Positions 53,738 to 61,368 of a stretch of DNA of 64,000 bases are shown here, one piece after another. Where the stretch lies: contig DFCS01000044.1 of assembly GCA_002367105.1 (NCBI GenBank), forward strand, positions 312,126-376,125, written 5' to 3'. Position numbers and translations under genes: made by a program. The stretch is from Hungatella sp. UBA3048 (GTDB lineage Bacteria > Bacillota > Clostridia > Lachnospirales > Lachnospiraceae). Each line of letters starts with the position of its first letter. The stretch's first letter is position 1. The notes beneath the pieces are model-generated. The model had not been told where the DNA came from and ran no database searches. It worked only from the letters and a program-made list of their open reading frames with translations.

Positions 53738-54052
53738 TTATCTCACTCTTGAATCAGAATCAGATGCAAAGTATACGACAGTCAGATACTGTCCGCTGTG
53801 TATGGTATCTTCTTTTAATCCGTTTATATTCTTTAATTCTTTTACATATTGGGCAGTGGTCATACCGCTGTTCTCCAGATACGTTCCGGCAATGCTCCAT
53901 AAGCTGTCCCCCTTTTGGATCTCAATGCTGGTATAATACTTCTCCAATGCCGGAATTTCCGTCTCTCCGGCAAGAGCATTCATGATAGAATTACCAAAAA
54001 AATGAGAACCAAGTAAAACGACCAATGACAGTGCAATTAATTGCTTCATCAT
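53738..54052 (-). CDS. yneA: YneA-like SOS cell-division inhibitor with LysM domain
   Basis: About 104 residues: one N-terminal membrane/signal segment (LIALSLVVLLGSHFFG) and an extracytoplasmic LysM domain (YYTSIEIQKGDSLWSIAGTY through LTVVYF). Bacillus YneA has the same plan and blocks division after DNA damage. The gene is divergent from lexA with LexA boxes between them, as in Bacillus. ATG 54052 gives the best spacing to AGGAGG; ATG 54058 touches the site and ATG 54049 is also possible. Confidence 0.85.
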   Translation of the reverse strand: MMKQLIALSLVVLLGSHFFGNSIMNALAGETEIPALEKYYTSIEIQKGDSLWSIAGTYLENSGMTTAQYVKELKNINGLKEDTIHSGQYLTVVYFASDSDSRVR

Positions 54053-54082
54053 ATGCATACCTCCTTTAAAACAATCCCAAAC

Positions 54083-54096
54083 AGAACATAGGTTCT
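54083..54096. promoter_or_regulatory. LexA box 1
   Basis: AGAACATAGGTTCT, near-palindromic, matches the Gram-positive core GAAC-N4-GTTC. It lies between the yneA -10 and its start codon. Confidence 0.7.
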
Positions 54097-54108
54097 TTTT
54101 CTGTCATT

Positions 54109-54138
54109 ATCATATCACTGCGAACATATGTTTGTCAA
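54109..54138 (-). promoter_or_regulatory. Promoter of yneA
   Basis: Minus strand: -35 TTGACA (54133-54138), 18-bp spacer, -10 TATGAT (54109-54114). LexA box 2 covers the spacer and -35 end. Confidence 0.65.
54121..54134. promoter_or_regulatory. LexA box 2
   Basis: CGAACATATGTTTG, 13 of 14 in agreement with the Bacillus consensus CGAAC-N4-GTTYG form. Confidence 0.85.
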
Positions 54139-54155
54139 TTGATTTTGCATTTTTT

Positions 54156-54169
54156 CGAACAAAGGTTTG
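54156..54169. promoter_or_regulatory. LexA box 3
   Basis: CGAACAAAGGTTTG, overlapping the start of the lexA -35. Confidence 0.75.
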
Positions 54170-54195
54170 CATTTTTATCGAACATATGTTACTAT
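54166..54195 (+). promoter_or_regulatory. Promoter of lexA
   Basis: -35 TTTGCA (54166-54171), 18-bp spacer, -10 TACTAT (54190-54195). LexA boxes 3 and 4 overlap both hexamers, giving direct autoregulation. Confidence 0.6.
54179..54192. promoter_or_regulatory. LexA box 4
   Basis: CGAACATATGTTAC, spanning the spacer and overlapping the lexA -10. Confidence 0.75.
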
Positions 54196-54229
54196 AGTCT
54201 TAATGAATAAGGATTGAGGAGGCCGTACC

Positions 54230-54850
54230 ATGGCGCAAGAGAGAATTACCCCAAAACAGCAGGAAATTTTGGAATATATAAAAGAAACAATTTTAAAGAA
54301 GGGTTATCCACCGGCAGTCAGGGAGATTTGCGAAGCGGTCTGTTTAAAATCAACATCATCCGTCCACTCTCACCTGGAGACACTTGAAGAGAAAGGATAC
54401 ATAAGAAGAGACCCAACCAAGCCCAGAACTATTGAGATCATAGACGACTGCTTTCAGCTGACACGCAGGGAAGTTGTAAACGTTCCGCTTCTTGGTACCG
54501 TAGCGGCCGGACAGCCTCTTTATGCTGAGGAGAACATTGAGAATTATTATCCCATACCAGCTGATATTCTCCCAAACGCCGAAACCTTCATGTTAAAAGT
54601 TAAGGGAAACAGCATGATCAATGCAGGCATACTTGAAGGTGATCAGATTATTGTTGAACACTGCCCGACAGCCCATAACGGAGAAATTGTGGTGGCATTG
54701 GTTGATGATTCCGCAACCGTAAAACGTTTTTTTAAAGAAAAAGGACATTACCGCCTGCAGCCAGAGAATGATTCCATGGATCCGATTATTGTAGACAATG
54801 TAGAGATCCTGGGCAAGGTAATCGGTTTGTTCCGTTTGGGAATTCATTGA
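54230..54850 (+). CDS. lexA: SOS repressor LexA
   Basis: A 206-residue repressor-protease. The N-terminal winged helix (residues 6-70) includes REICEAVCLKSTSSVHSHLE. Autocleavage is at A93-G94 (TVAAGQPL), with catalytic S128 (GNSMI) and K165 (TVKRF). All residues for RecA-stimulated self-cleavage are present. It starts 35 bases after LexA box 4 and is divergent from yneA. Confidence 0.96.
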   Translation: MAQERITPKQQEILEYIKETILKKGYPPAVREICEAVCLKSTSSVHSHLETLEEKGYIRRDPTKPRTIEIIDDCFQLTRREVVNVPLLGTVAAGQPLYAEENIENYYPIPADILPNAETFMLKVKGNSMINAGILEGDQIIVEHCPTAHNGEIVVALVDDSATVKRFFKEKGHYRLQPENDSMDPIIVDNVEILGKVIGLFRLGIH

Positions 54851-54874
54851 TATTTTAATTGAGAAACGTGATTC

Positions 54875-54917
54875 CGGCCAAAGGTTTACATAAGTTTATT
54901 ATGTAAACCTTTGGCCG
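54875..54917. repeat. 19-bp perfect inverted repeat after lexA
   Basis: CGGCCAAAGGTTTACATAA (54875-54893) and its exact complement (54899-54917) flank the loop GTTTA. No T-tract follows on the plus strand. It may end lexA transcription less efficiently, or be a cruciform, protein site or mobile-element remnant. Confidence 0.8.
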
Positions 54918-55065
54918 ACTAAAACATTGATTGGTCAATTATATTCATTAATCCAATTATTACTTGACTTGTAACAAGACATAAATTCAAATTAAATTAA
55001 TAGGACAATGTTGATTATAAAAATATCAGCAATTTCACACTTCAATAGAGCTGCAAGGAAAACTA

Positions 55066-55107
55066 TAATAAAAAAAACGGCCCACAGATTCTGTTAAGCC
55101 GTTTTAC
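55066..55107 (-). terminator. Terminator of the obg-rsfS cluster
   Basis: Minus strand: AAAACGGC pairs with GCCGTTTT (55098-55105 with 55074-55081), with a T-run of eight on the minus strand. Confidence 0.75.
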
Positions 55108-55124
55108 ACAATTAAATTCCGTTC

Positions 55125-55487
55125 TTATGATAAAGCTTCCAATTCGTCAGCCTCAATTTTCTTTCCATCTCTCCAGATTCTTTCCAGATCATAGAACAAA
55201 CGATTTTCACGATCAAATACATGGACAATGATATCACCGTAATCCATGAGTATCCAGTTAGCAGACTGATAGCCTTCTATCTGTTTGCAGACAAATCCCT
55301 TTTTTCCAAGTTCTTCCTCTACATTGTCAACCATGGCCTGTACCTGATTTGCATTGTTACCGCTGGCAATAATAAAATAATCTGCCATTACGGATACTTT
55401 GCAGATATCAATAATTCTGATATCTTCCCCTTTTTTATCTGATAAAGCCGCAAAAGCGGTTTTTACCATATCAACTGACTGATTCAT
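55125..55487 (-). CDS. rsfS: Ribosomal silencing factor RsfS
   Basis: A 120-residue RsfS/YbeB protein that binds L14 and blocks subunit joining in starvation. Family blocks are DICKVSVMADYFIIASGNNA, VDNVEEELGKKG, and ANWILMDYGDIIVHVF with DRENRLFYDLERIW. The start overlaps the yqeK stop by four bases. It is the last gene of the minus-strand cluster, followed by a terminator. Confidence 0.95.
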   Translation of the reverse strand: MNQSVDMVKTAFAALSDKKGEDIRIIDICKVSVMADYFIIASGNNANQVQAMVDNVEEELGKKGFVCKQIEGYQSANWILMDYGDIIVHVFDRENRLFYDLERIWRDGKKIEADELEALS

Positions 55488-56080
55488 CCTTGTTCTCCCT
55501 TCTTTTCTTCGTGAACCTGCTTATAATAAGCATATGCCTGCTTTGACATAGAGTCCACAAAACTGCCTTTTCCATCCAGATAATCCAAGGTTTCCTTAAG
55601 GATCTGATAAACACACTCATCTAAGTCCACAAACGCTACGGAACGCACAAGAGCCAGATTCACTGCTCTGTCACGTCTGGGTTCAATATAATCCGCCGTA
55701 AAAACGATTTTTTCTAATATAGACATCTCCGCTCTGCCGGTGGTATGCCACCGGATCGCGTTTATGATCTCTTCGTCTTTGATACGGTATTTATGCGCTG
55801 CAAGCCATGCCCCATATTTCGCATGGAGCACAACCGGGGCCCTCAGTTCGTCGTCAGTCAATAGAAGATCTTGTTTCCTGCATTTTCTGATAATATCTTC
55901 ATCTCCATAAGGCTTGGCGCAATCATGAAGCAGGCCGGCCAGCTCCGCTTTATTCAAATCACACCCATAGCGCATCGCCAATGCGGTGCAAATAAATGAT
56001 ACACTGATCGTATGCTCAAACCTGGAAGGAGTTAATCTCCCCTTTAAATCATTTCTCAACTCTAAGATCAGATCTTTCAT
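55484..56080 (-). CDS. yqeK: YqeK-family HD-domain phosphohydrolase
   Basis: A 198-residue HD-domain hydrolase. Metal ligands are H in RFEHTISV, HD in GLLHDCAKP, H in VLHAKYG, and D in FTADYIEP. YqeK proteins hydrolyse symmetrical Ap4A in other Firmicutes. Its start overlaps the nadD stop by four bases and its stop overlaps the rsfS start, so the three are translationally coupled (nadD-yqeK-rsfS, as in Bacillus). Confidence 0.93.
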   Translation of the reverse strand: MKDLILELRNDLKGRLTPSRFEHTISVSFICTALAMRYGCDLNKAELAGLLHDCAKPYGDEDIIRKCRKQDLLLTDDELRAPVVLHAKYGAWLAAHKYRIKDEEIINAIRWHTTGRAEMSILEKIVFTADYIEPRRDRAVNLALVRSVAFVDLDECVYQILKETLDYLDGKGSFVDSMSKQAYAYYKQVHEEKKGEQG

Positions 56081-56694
56081 GGTTCCAACTCCTGATATAA
56101 ACCGTGGGCTTCGATATATTCGATGATCTCCCGCGGTACATAGTCTGCTATGGACTGCCCTCTGGCAATCATGCGGCGCAACTCTGCAGAAGAGATATCC
56201 ATTTCCCCGCTGTGAAGCGTGCGGATATCAGCGCCATACTTGGAGGTCAGATAAGCTATCTGCCTGTCCATGGGACGGTCTGCTTCCTCATATTCCCGCC
56301 GGGCAGTCAATATGACTGCCTGGGTCAACACCTGGTCCGGCTCATACCAATTCTCAATCTCATATAAAGAATCAGCTCCAATGATAAAATAAAAGGAATG
56401 TTCCGGATATTCTTCGTTCAGTAATCTTAATGTCTGTGCCGTATACGTATTTCCGGTTCGCCTTACTTCAAAATCCGAACAGACAAAGCCTTCATGATCC
56501 TTCACGGCAAGTTCTGTCATAGCAAGACGGGTAGCCGGTTCTGACACATTGCGGTTCTTTTTATGAGGCGGATGTCCGGAAGGCATATACCAGACTTCTT
56601 TTAATCCATATTCCTTATATGCCTGCCCGCCAATCATTAAATGACCATTGTGGATTGGATCAAACGTACCGCCCATAATGCCTATTCTACCCAT
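56077..56694 (-). CDS. nadD: Nicotinate-nucleotide adenylyltransferase
   Basis: Makes nicotinic acid adenine dinucleotide from NaMN and ATP. It is 205 residues with the nucleotidyltransferase motif GGTFDPIHNGHL (residues 8-19), PSGHPPHKK, and FIIGADSLYEIENW. The C-terminal ISSAELRRMIARGQSIADYV block is the ISST-like ATP-binding signature. It precedes yqeK, overlapping by four bases. Confidence 0.95.
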   Translation of the reverse strand: MGRIGIMGGTFDPIHNGHLMIGGQAYKEYGLKEVWYMPSGHPPHKKNRNVSEPATRLAMTELAVKDHEGFVCSDFEVRRTGNTYTAQTLRLLNEEYPEHSFYFIIGADSLYEIENWYEPDQVLTQAVILTARREYEEADRPMDRQIAYLTSKYGADIRTLHSGEMDISSAELRRMIARGQSIADYVPREIIEYIEAHGLYQELEP

Positions 56695-56729
56695 AATCTT
56701 CGACTCCCTGACCCAAAAATGAAACAGGA

Positions 56730-57026
56730 TTATTTTGGAAGCACGATCTTCCGTTTATTTTCCTCTTTCGCCTGCTTATAAAGGATAATCTTTCTCCCGA
56801 TCACCTGAACGACCTCGGAGTGAGTTCTCTCTGCCAATACTTCAGCAATACTGCTTCCATCATCCAGGCAATTCTTTAGTACCGTAATCTTTATTAACTC
56901 TCTGGCTTCCAGTGCCTCTGCAACCCCATTGGTGATCTCAGGTGTGAGACTGGACTTTCCAATCTGGAAGATAGGATCTATATTCATCGCCAATCCCTTT
57001 AAATAGGATCTCTGCTTACTTGTCAT
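56730..57026 (-). CDS. yhbY: YhbY-family CRM-domain RNA-binding protein
   Basis: A 98-residue single CRM domain that associates with pre-50S subunits. Typical segments are LTSKQRSYLKGLAM near the N-terminus (with M1 as start), FQIGKSSLTPEITNGVAEAL and VVQVIGRKIILYK with the GxG-like loop. It lies 14 bases after obg and 35 bases before nadD in transcription order. Confidence 0.93.
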   Translation of the reverse strand: MTSKQRSYLKGLAMNIDPIFQIGKSSLTPEITNGVAEALEARELIKITVLKNCLDDGSSIAEVLAERTHSEVVQVIGRKIILYKQAKEENKRKIVLPK

Positions 57027-57040
57027 ATTATTCTCCTCTG

Positions 57041-58324
57041 CTATTTGTAATAGTCAAATTCAAGACCATACATGCGGACCGTATCTCCTTCTTCAATTCC
57101 CGCCTGTTCCAGCTCATCTAAAATTCCGTTTTCTTTTAAGAATTTCTGGAAGAAGGTAAAGCCTTTTTCTGATTCAAGATTCGTATAGCCCAACATCTTT
57201 TCAATGCGGGGACCTTCTACCACGTAAACTCCATCTTCTGTCACTTCCACAGAATAAGGAAGAAGTGCATCCCCCAGGCTCTTAACATCAAATTCCTTTT
57301 CAAATATAATCGGACTTAAATTTACGGTCTGAAGCAGTTCATAAATAGCATATAACAATTCTTTAACACCCTTACCGCTTACTGCAGATATAGGATAAAC
57401 CTTAACACCCTGAGGCTCAAATTCTGCCTTAAGCTTTTCAACCGGATCTTCACCGTCATCATAGATCGCATCAGTCTTATTGGCCGCAATGATCTGAGGG
57501 CGTTCCATCAATTCCGGATTATAAGCCTCCAGCTCCTTATTGATCGCGTGAATATCCGCGATAGGATCTCTTCCTTCCGTAGATGCGGCATCCACCACAT
57601 GAACCAGGACTCTTGTCCGTTCAATATGACGGAGAAAATCATGTCCTAATCCAACACCTTCAGAAGCGCCCTCAATAAGCCCTGGAATGTCAGCCATAAC
57701 AAAGCCCTTTCCTCCCTCCATATCCACAACGCCTAAATGTGGATTTAAGGTTGTAAAATGATAATTGGCTATTTTAGGCCTTGCATTGCTGACTCTGGAA
57801 AGAAGGGTGGATTTTCCAACGTTTGGAAAACCAACCAGACCTACGTCCGCAATCACCTTTAATTCAAGCTGTACCCAAAGTTCCTGGGAAGCCTGTCCAG
57901 GCTGGGCATATTTGGGGGCCTGCATGGTAGGAGTTGCATAATGCATATTCCCCTGTCCGCCTTTGCCGCCTCTTAATATAACTTCCCTGCGATTTTCGCC
58001 GGACATATCTGCAATAACTTTTCCGGACTCAAAATCCTTGAGCACCGTGCCTTCCGGAACCTTGATCACTAAGTTTCCGCCGTCTTTTCCATGGCATCGG
58101 CGTTTTCCGCCTGATTCCCCGTCCTGGGCAGTATATTTGTGAATTTGCCGGAAATCACTTAATGTGTTAAGGCCTTCATCTACTTCAAATATAATATCAC
58201 CGCCGCGACCGCCGTCACCGCCGTCAGGACCGCCGCATGGAACATAAAGTTCCCTCCGGAAACTGACATGACCGTCACCGCCTTTTCCGGATCTTATAAA
58301 TATTTTTGCTCTATCGGCAAACAT
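57041..58324 (-). CDS. obg: GTPase ObgE/CgtA
   Basis: A 427-residue Obg GTPase for 50S assembly and stress control. The glycine-rich Obg domain (residues 1-158: FIRSGKGGDGHVSFRRE, GGPDGGDGGRGGD) precedes the G domain with G1 GFPNVGKST (about 165), G3 DIPGLIEG, G4 NKTD. A C-terminal OCT domain follows (GDALLPYSVEVTEDGVYVVE). Ribosome-binding site AAAGGTAACAGGTG. Between it and rpmA lie a terminator and a large stem, so it may have its own promoter or partial read-through. Confidence 0.96.
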   Translation of the reverse strand: MFADRAKIFIRSGKGGDGHVSFRRELYVPCGGPDGGDGGRGGDIIFEVDEGLNTLSDFRQIHKYTAQDGESGGKRRCHGKDGGNLVIKVPEGTVLKDFESGKVIADMSGENRREVILRGGKGGQGNMHYATPTMQAPKYAQPGQASQELWVQLELKVIADVGLVGFPNVGKSTLLSRVSNARPKIANYHFTTLNPHLGVVDMEGGKGFVMADIPGLIEGASEGVGLGHDFLRHIERTRVLVHVVDAASTEGRDPIADIHAINKELEAYNPELMERPQIIAANKTDAIYDDGEDPVEKLKAEFEPQGVKVYPISAVSGKGVKELLYAIYELLQTVNLSPIIFEKEFDVKSLGDALLPYSVEVTEDGVYVVEGPRIEKMLGYTNLESEKGFTFFQKFLKENGILDELEQAGIEEGDTVRMYGLEFDYYK

Positions 58325-58354
58325 TCATTCACCTGTTACCTTTCTTTTCGATTA

Positions 58355-58419
58355 AAATTAGGGTTTAACCCTTCCTTTAAAGGGTTAAGCCCCTTTCTTA
58401 AAGGGTTCAACCCTAATTT
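58355..58419 (-). other. Large inverted-repeat stem between rpmA and obg
   Basis: AAATTAGGGTT (58355-58365) and AACCCTAATTT (58409-58419) are exact complements; the inner region repeats AGGGTT/AACCCTT twice more and AAAGGG/CCCTTT. Minus-strand RNA would form an extended stem just before the obg ribosome-binding site. Confidence 0.6.
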
Positions 58420-58472
58420 GAGCATGAGCAACGAATTTTTGAATACAGGCAGCCAGGCAGGTCCTGTATTTT

Positions 58473-58507
58473 AAAAAACGGCTCCATACGTCTAAGGTAT
58501 GAAGCCG
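58473..58507 (-). terminator. Terminator after rpmA
   Basis: Minus strand: CGGCTtCATACC and GTATGgAGCCG form a stem followed by six T residues. Confidence 0.75.
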
Positions 58508-58513
58508 GTCCAA

Positions 58514-58804
58514 TTATTCGTTAATTGCTTTTGGATAAACAGAAACCTGCTTTTTGTCTCTGCCTTTTCTCTCAAATCTTACAACGCCATCCACTAAAGC
58601 GAATAATGTATCATCACCGCCACGGCCTACGTTGATGCCTGGATGAATGTGAGTTCCGCGCTGTCTATAAAGAATATTGCCTGCTAACACGAACTGACCG
58701 TCAGCTCTCTTGGCACCTAATCTCTTAGCCTCGGAATCTCTACCGTTCTTGGTAGAACCAACACCCTTTTTATGAGCGAAAAATTGAAGGTTCATTCTTA
58801 ACAT
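58514..58804 (-). CDS. rpmA: Ribosomal protein L27 with Firmicutes N-terminal extension
   Basis: A 96-residue L27. The N-terminus MLRMNLQFFAHKKGVGSTKN has the cleavage sequence LQFFA-HKKG used by Prp in Firmicutes, which removes the first residues so that the mature tail can reach the peptidyl transferase centre. LGAKRADGQFVLAGNILYRQ and HIHPGINVGRGGDDTLFALV are standard. It follows prp by three bases. Confidence 0.97.
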   Translation of the reverse strand: MLRMNLQFFAHKKGVGSTKNGRDSEAKRLGAKRADGQFVLAGNILYRQRGTHIHPGINVGRGGDDTLFALVDGVVRFERKGRDKKQVSVYPKAINE

Positions 58805-58807
58805 TAC

Positions 58808-59146
58808 TTACACCTCCTTAAATCGGATTTTAATATATGGTTCTCCATATTCTTCTTCAATATCCTGTAATCCCAATACCAAAGAGTTCATAAGGAGTTG
58901 TGATCCTGAACTGATATTTGATGTAAAACGGAAATGAAAAGCACCTGACTTCTCTTCCTGATCCACTTCAAAGGAATCTTCAGTAAACTGTTCCACGCTG
59001 TTGGTCATATTAAATGTAAGTGCTGACACTGCAGCACAGACAAGTTCCTGTCCTTCCTGATGATCATCAGATAAACCGGCATGTCCTAACATCTGTATTC
59101 CTGCATAATGCTGTTCTGAATCAACCAATACGGTTACTCTTATCAT
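58808..59146 (-). CDS. prp: Ribosomal-processing cysteine protease Prp
   Basis: A 112-residue cysteine protease that trims L27. The catalytic His is H22 in LGHAGLSDDHQEGQ and the Cys is C37 in LVCAAVSALT. It lies between rplU and rpmA, the usual order, two bases after the rplU stop. Its presence matches the extended L27 N-terminus next door. Confidence 0.95.
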   Translation of the reverse strand: MIRVTVLVDSEQHYAGIQMLGHAGLSDDHQEGQELVCAAVSALTFNMTNSVEQFTEDSFEVDQEEKSGAFHFRFTSNISSGSQLLMNSLVLGLQDIEEEYGEPYIKIRFKEV

Positions 59147-59148
59147 GA

Positions 59149-59457
59149 TTAAGCATTGATCTTTTCGATCTTAACCTGAGTATAAGACTGTCTGTGACCA
59201 TTTTTCTTATGGTATCCGGATTTTCTCTTATACTTGTAAACAATAACCTTCTTAGCTTTGCCTTCCTTCACAACTGTACCTGTTACGGTAGCACCTGCTA
59301 CGGTTGGGCAACCAACTGCTAATTCACCATTGTTTACAACAAGTACTTGGTCAAATGTGACTGCTTCGCCAGCGTCAACACCAAGCTTTTCCACTTTAAT
59401 GATATCGCCTTCCGCTACTTTGTACTGCTTTCCACCTGTTGCAATAATCGCGTACAT
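59149..59457 (-). CDS. rplU: Ribosomal protein L21
   Basis: A 102-residue L21 starting MYAIIATGGKQYKVAEGD and ending in YKRKSGYHKKNGHRQSYTQV then KIEKINA. ATG 59457 with AGGAGG 7 bases upstream is chosen; the frame stays open to 59526 but that part is leader RNA. It heads the rplU-prp-rpmA cluster. The leader (59458-59540) may contain an L21-type autoregulatory structure: GTTTCC/GGAAC pairing near 59500-59520 is visible, but this is uncertain. Confidence 0.96.
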   Translation of the reverse strand: MYAIIATGGKQYKVAEGDIIKVEKLGVDAGEAVTFDQVLVVNNGELAVGCPTVAGATVTGTVVKEGKAKKVIVYKYKRKSGYHKKNGHRQSYTQVKIEKINA

Positions 59458-59544
59458 ATGGCACCTCCTATTATCATTACTCGCCAACTGTGGTGTTCCA
59501 AATAAATGGAAACTTTTCAACCTCATTGTGCGGCATACTTTATT

Positions 59545-59573
59545 AATATATCATTCCCATACTGTTCTGTCAA
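59545..59573 (-). promoter_or_regulatory. Promoter of the rplU cluster
   Basis: Minus strand: -35 TTGACA (59568-59573), 17-bp spacer, -10 TATATT (59545-59550). Confidence 0.75.
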
Positions 59574-59813
59574 TATCTTTTAAATAAAAAGTAATCAGTT
59601 TTTCCGCCTGCAGCAATGCTTTTCCATGTATTAGTTTCTGGTGTCTAGTATAATAGCAGCCATCAGATAAAACAAGGGGATACGAATAGAAACAGTTGGG
59701 CATAAATAATCACATATTTACCAGCTTCTGTCATAAACATGCTATCAGTATAAGGAGCGTACGGTTTACGGTGCTTAAACATTTTTCATAAGCAAACGAA
59801 AGGAGTTCAGACT

Positions 59814-59999
59814 ATGAAAAACTTTTTTAACAGAGAATGGAGTTTACCTGAAAAACGGCTTTCAATCGTGTCGGCATTTCTGTTTGGCTGCGTCCTTGGC
59901 TTTTTATTCTCGCCAATAAAGAAAGGAGTCTACTGCGGCAATCATAACGGAAACAGAAATGAAAGTCTTCCGGAAAAAGGCACAAAGGGAATCCTGTAG
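59814..59999 (+). CDS. Small single-pass membrane protein
   Basis: A 61-residue protein with one hydrophobic helix (LSIVSAFLFGCVLGFLFSPI) between charged ends, possibly tail-anchored with the polar C-terminus outside. GAAAGGAGTT is a good ribosome-binding site 7 bases before the ATG. It lies between two minus-strand clusters. No family is recognised. Confidence 0.65.
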   Translation: MKNFFNREWSLPEKRLSIVSAFLFGCVLGFLFSPIKKGVYCGNHNGNRNESLPEKGTKGIL

Positions 60000-60026
60000 C
60001 ACTTCACTACTCTCTCCATGCAACAG

Positions 60027-60054
60027 GGCCGCAGAGTTTAAAATATCTGCGGCC
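60027..60054. other. GC-rich hairpin between the small membrane protein and RNase G genes
   Basis: GGCCGCAGA (60027-60035) pairs with TCTGCGGCC (60046-60054) around a 10-base loop. It has only weak T-rich flanks but may terminate either converging gene. Confidence 0.5.
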
Positions 60055-60171
60055 TGATCTTAACTATTTTTCCATTCAGCTTTAATACCTTTACGCTTCT
60101 GGGCTGGATCAAGGATCCCAGTTCTTTTTTACAGCCTTTAAAAGGATAACGGATCCGACCATTAATCAAAG

Positions 60172-61368
60172 TCAATACTTCTCCTTCATCTGCAATGCCT
60201 GTTCATAAAGAGGCTTTCGTATTTTTTTTCTGGTCACTTCCACCAGATTTAATTTTGTCATTTCAACAACGGTCGTTTTGACCGGATCTTTGGACAGAAT
60301 CCCATCCAGACGTTCCATAAGCATACGCCTGTCTTCTTCTGCTTCCATATCAATAAAATCAATAATAATGATACCGGATAAATTTCTGAGACGAAGCTGA
60401 TGCCCGATTTCTTCAGCAGCCTCTAAGTTAACCTTTTTAATCGTTTCCCTGAGTTCTTTTTTTCCGGAATATTTACCTGTATTTACATCAATGACTACCA
60501 GGGCTTCCGTAGGTTCAATAACCAGGTAACCTCCTGATTTCAGCCATACCCTTTTACCTAAAGCTTCTTTCATCGTCTTTTCTATCCGGTAAAGCTTTCC
60601 TAAGGGAAGCAAATGGTCTTCATACATTGTAAGTAGCCTCAGGTCTTCCGGCTGGCATTGGTTGAGATAATCTTTTATAGCCTCGTATATATCCGGTTCA
60701 TCGGTAATCACTGCTTCCAGGGAAGATTTAAGGCTGTCCCTTAAGCCGGTCAAGTAGGAAGGGGCTGAGCTGTACAGAAGGCTGTAGCAGGTTCTGTGCT
60801 TTGCATTGTCCAGCATTTCTTTAAAAGAATCCATTAACTGGATCAGTTCCGATTCCAGTTCCTCTTTTGGAACCTTATAGGCATTGGTGCGGACAATCAT
60901 ACCAAAGTCCTCAGCCTTTCTGGATTCCAGATAGGACTTCATCTCCTGTTTCCATGCCTGATCCGTGATTTTTGTTGAAAAACCAATCTGTTTCTTTCCG
61001 GAGGTCAGTACAAAATAGCGGCCGGTAACATTTAAGTTTCCAGTAAGAACCGGAGCCTTTGTCTTCACCGCATCCCGTTCTACCTGGACGATAATTTCAT
61101 CGCCCTGGCGGAGCTTTCCATTATAAGGCCGCTGGTCCACAAAGAGGATATCGGCGTCAGACAGATTTAAATATCCCATCTGTCCCCCTCCAATATCTAC
61201 AAAAGCCGCATTGATATTTTTAACAATATGATTTACTTTTCCTATATAGATATTGCCCAAAACGGACTGGTTTTCCTCCGGTTCAAGGTTAACCTGAACC
61301 GCATCTTTTCCTGACTGGAGAAGAGTGATGACCGAGCCGTTCCATCTTGTTATGATCAACTTATTCAA
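60172..61368 (-). CDS. rng: RNase E/G family endoribonuclease without the C-terminal zinc-link
   Basis: A 398-residue RNase G-type protein. The embedded S1 domain is GNIYIGKVNHIVKNINAAFV (about residues 38-57 and on). The DNase I-like catalytic subdomain has magnesium ligands in VVIDVNTGKYSG and IIIDFIDM. The sequence stops after LVEVTRKKIRKPLYEQALQM, before the CPxCxG zinc-link and small domain of E. coli RNase G/E (489 residues in RNase G). Short forms are common in Clostridia. The start overlaps the upstream gene by 8 bases. Confidence 0.88.
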   Translation of the reverse strand: MNKLIITRWNGSVITLLQSGKDAVQVNLEPEENQSVLGNIYIGKVNHIVKNINAAFVDIGGGQMGYLNLSDADILFVDQRPYNGKLRQGDEIIVQVERDAVKTKAPVLTGNLNVTGRYFVLTSGKKQIGFSTKITDQAWKQEMKSYLESRKAEDFGMIVRTNAYKVPKEELESELIQLMDSFKEMLDNAKHRTCYSLLYSSAPSYLTGLRDSLKSSLEAVITDEPDIYEAIKDYLNQCQPEDLRLLTMYEDHLLPLGKLYRIEKTMKEALGKRVWLKSGGYLVIEPTEALVVIDVNTGKYSGKKELRETIKKVNLEAAEEIGHQLRLRNLSGIIIIDFIDMEAEEDRRMLMERLDGILSKDPVKTTVVEMTKLNLVEVTRKKIRKPLYEQALQMKEKY

